This document shows positions 14,276-15,169 of a stretch of 15,169 nucleotides of DNA, piece by piece. Position 1 is the first letter of the stretch; each line of letters starts with the position of its first letter. The DNA comes from Thermoplasmata archaeon (GTDB lineage: Archaea > Thermoplasmatota > Thermoplasmata > Lutacidiplasmatales > UBA184): assembly GCA_021848165.1 (NCBI GenBank), contig JAJZMW010000063.1, positions 1 to 15,169 on the forward strand, in the 5' to 3' direction. A program made the translations under genes and the position numbers. The notes under the pieces are model-generated. The model was not told the origin of the DNA. It saw only the letters and a program-made list of their open reading frames with translations, and did no database searches.

Positions 14276-15169
14276 GTGGCCGCCGACGAGAGGGCCCGCC
14301 GCCTGCGGCGGCTGTTCGAGGCGGCGGAGTACACGGTCCAGGAGCGGCCCGAAGGGCTGGTCGCGACCCGGGGCCGCGACCACCGGGTCGTCGTGATCCT
14401 CGCGAGCGTCCGCACCCCGCACGACGTCGAGGATGCGTTCCCGCCGGACGCGATCCACCGGGCGATCGTCTACCCCTCCGAGCCCGGGTCGGTCGCCCGA
14501 AGCCTCGCCGCGGAACGATCGATCGAGGTCCTCGACCCGACCTCGTTCGCGGCCGCGCTGGACGAGCTGCTCCTCGGAGGGATCGAGGGAGCCGGGCCGG
14601 GCGCCGCCGGGTCGGAGCCTCCGCTCGAGCCGCCGACGGTGGTGGTCCCTCAGGGGGACCGCTACGTCCAGCCCCGCATCGACCGGGAGGAGGCGGAGCG
14701 GATCGTCCGGGATCCCACGCTCCGCACCTCCCTCCGGTACGTGCCGTACTTCGTGGCCCCGTATCGCGTCCGGACCCCGGCGCCGCACGACGGAAGCCGG
14801 CGGACGAGCGAGCATCTGGTCGCCGTGCACGCGCTCCGTCGTCGGGCCGAGGCGTGGGAGGCGAACTCCTTCGCCCTCGGCGAGCCGCCCGACGTGCCCC
14901 TCGCCCGGCTCGATCCGGCGATCGACGCGGCGGAGGCTCTCGCGATCGCCATCGAATGGATCCGGGCGCACCATACGATCCGCGTCGACCACACCGAGCA
15001 GCACGGGGGCACGGTGGTCGTCGAGACCCGACGGATCTCCCCCGGGCCGGACGACCTCCGGGTGGGGCCGGCCGCGCTGATCTTCCTCCCGGTCTGGTAC
15101 TGCGAGGGACCGCGCGGTCGGGTCCTCCTCAACGCCGTCACCGGCGAGCCCGAGCGCTTCGGTCCCGAC
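14276..15169 (+). CDS. Unrecognised two-part protein (3' partial)
   Basis: I do not recognise this protein firmly. The frame is open from GTG 14276 to the window end (298 codons) with normal coding character. Residues 1-100 read as a small alpha/beta domain (LRRLFEAAEYTVQERPEGLVATRG, VVVILAS, RAIVYPS, IEVLDPTSFAAALDELLL) reminiscent of Mrr/restriction-endonuclease-like domains, but the second strand has no E-x-K, so if so it is probably not a nuclease. A Pro/Gly linker (101-121) leads to a second part with two similar aromatic hairpins: RYVPYFVAPYRV (154-165) and IFLPVWYCEG...LLNAVTGE (269-291), the latter like PepSY-type hairpins. A weak A/T patch (GAGATAAC, 14248-14255) lies about 25 bases upstream, so the mRNA may be leaderless. 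It is divergent from cdc48. Confidence 0.65.
   Translation, partial: MAADERARRLRRLFEAAEYTVQERPEGLVATRGRDHRVVVILASVRTPHDVEDAFPPDAIHRAIVYPSEPGSVARSLAAERSIEVLDPTSFAAALDELLLGGIEGAGPGAAGSEPPLEPPTVVVPQGDRYVQPRIDREEAERIVRDPTLRTSLRYVPYFVAPYRVRTPAPHDGSRRTSEHLVAVHALRRRAEAWEANSFALGEPPDVPLARLDPAIDAAEALAIAIEWIRAHHTIRVDHTEQHGGTVVVETRRISPGPDDLRVGPAALIFLPVWYCEGPRGRVLLNAVTGEPERFGPD

Noticed and set aside
8364..14396. A 2010-codon open frame on the plus strand running antisense to the surface protein and cdc48 genes
   Set aside because: It is a shadow frame made possible by the very high G+C content; its product is an Arg/Gly/Asp-rich string with no domain, while the minus strand encodes clear domains.
14265..14396. 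ATG at 14265 as the start of the rightmost gene
   Set aside because: It is out of frame with the long coding frame and its product is Arg/Pro/Gly-rich with an early stop; GTG 14276 opens the frame that runs to the window end.
1..15169. CRISPR array, insertion sequence, toxin-antitoxin pair or prophage
   Set aside because: No regularly spaced repeats, terminal inverted repeats, transposase, integrase or phage-like genes were seen; the neighbourhood is core housekeeping.

Overview
The window is very G+C-rich archaeal chromosomal DNA. The archaeal call rests on NMD3, ribosomal protein L18e, RNA polymerase subunit N, HerA, a Cdc48/VAT ATPase, an archaeal-type SepF, a DUF424 protein, and short A/T-rich TATA boxes lying 24-50 bases upstream of starts in otherwise G+C-rich DNA. 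The VAT-like ATPase and a large, sequon-rich, C-terminally anchored PKD-type surface protein suggest an uncultured, high-G+C member of Thermoplasmatota. That placement is inferred from gene style, not from a database search.

Layout: (1) 1-3051, plus strand: end of a DUF424 gene, nmd3, then sepF with its own TATA box, followed closely by an M17 aminopeptidase. (2) 3053-4508, minus strand: herA, convergent with the aminopeptidase (1 base between stop codons) and broken by a frameshift in its Walker A loop. (3) 4666-5532, plus strand: an archaeal coiled-coil protein, divergent from herA. (4) 5539-6619, minus strand: a PRC-barrel gene overlapping a family 2 glycosyltransferase gene. (5) 6778-8216, plus strand: ribosomal operon L18e-L13-S9-rpoN, with overlapping or closely spaced genes and non-ATG starts. 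(6) 8217-8408: noncoding, with a perfect GC palindrome. (7) 8409-14174, minus strand: a 1137-residue surface protein and, upstream of it, a complete Cdc48/VAT ATPase with a proteasome-docking type C-terminus. (8) 14276 to the end, plus strand: an unrecognised protein running off the window.

Most of this is housekeeping: ribosome biogenesis and translation (nmd3, L18e, L13, S9), transcription (rpoN), protein turnover (cdc48, pepA), DNA-end processing (herA), cell division (sepF and possibly the PRC-barrel protein) and the cell surface (glycosyltransferase, surface protein). No tRNA, rRNA, CRISPR array, insertion sequence or defence island was seen. I found no clearly new multi-gene system. The best leads are the herA frameshift, an 11-bp direct repeat two helical turns apart in the promoter region of the ribosomal operon, a hairpin over the inferred start site of the coiled-coil gene, SepF and a CdpB-like PRC-barrel protein in the same neighbourhood, and the unrecognised gene at the right end. 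No stretch longer than about 200 bases is without a gene.
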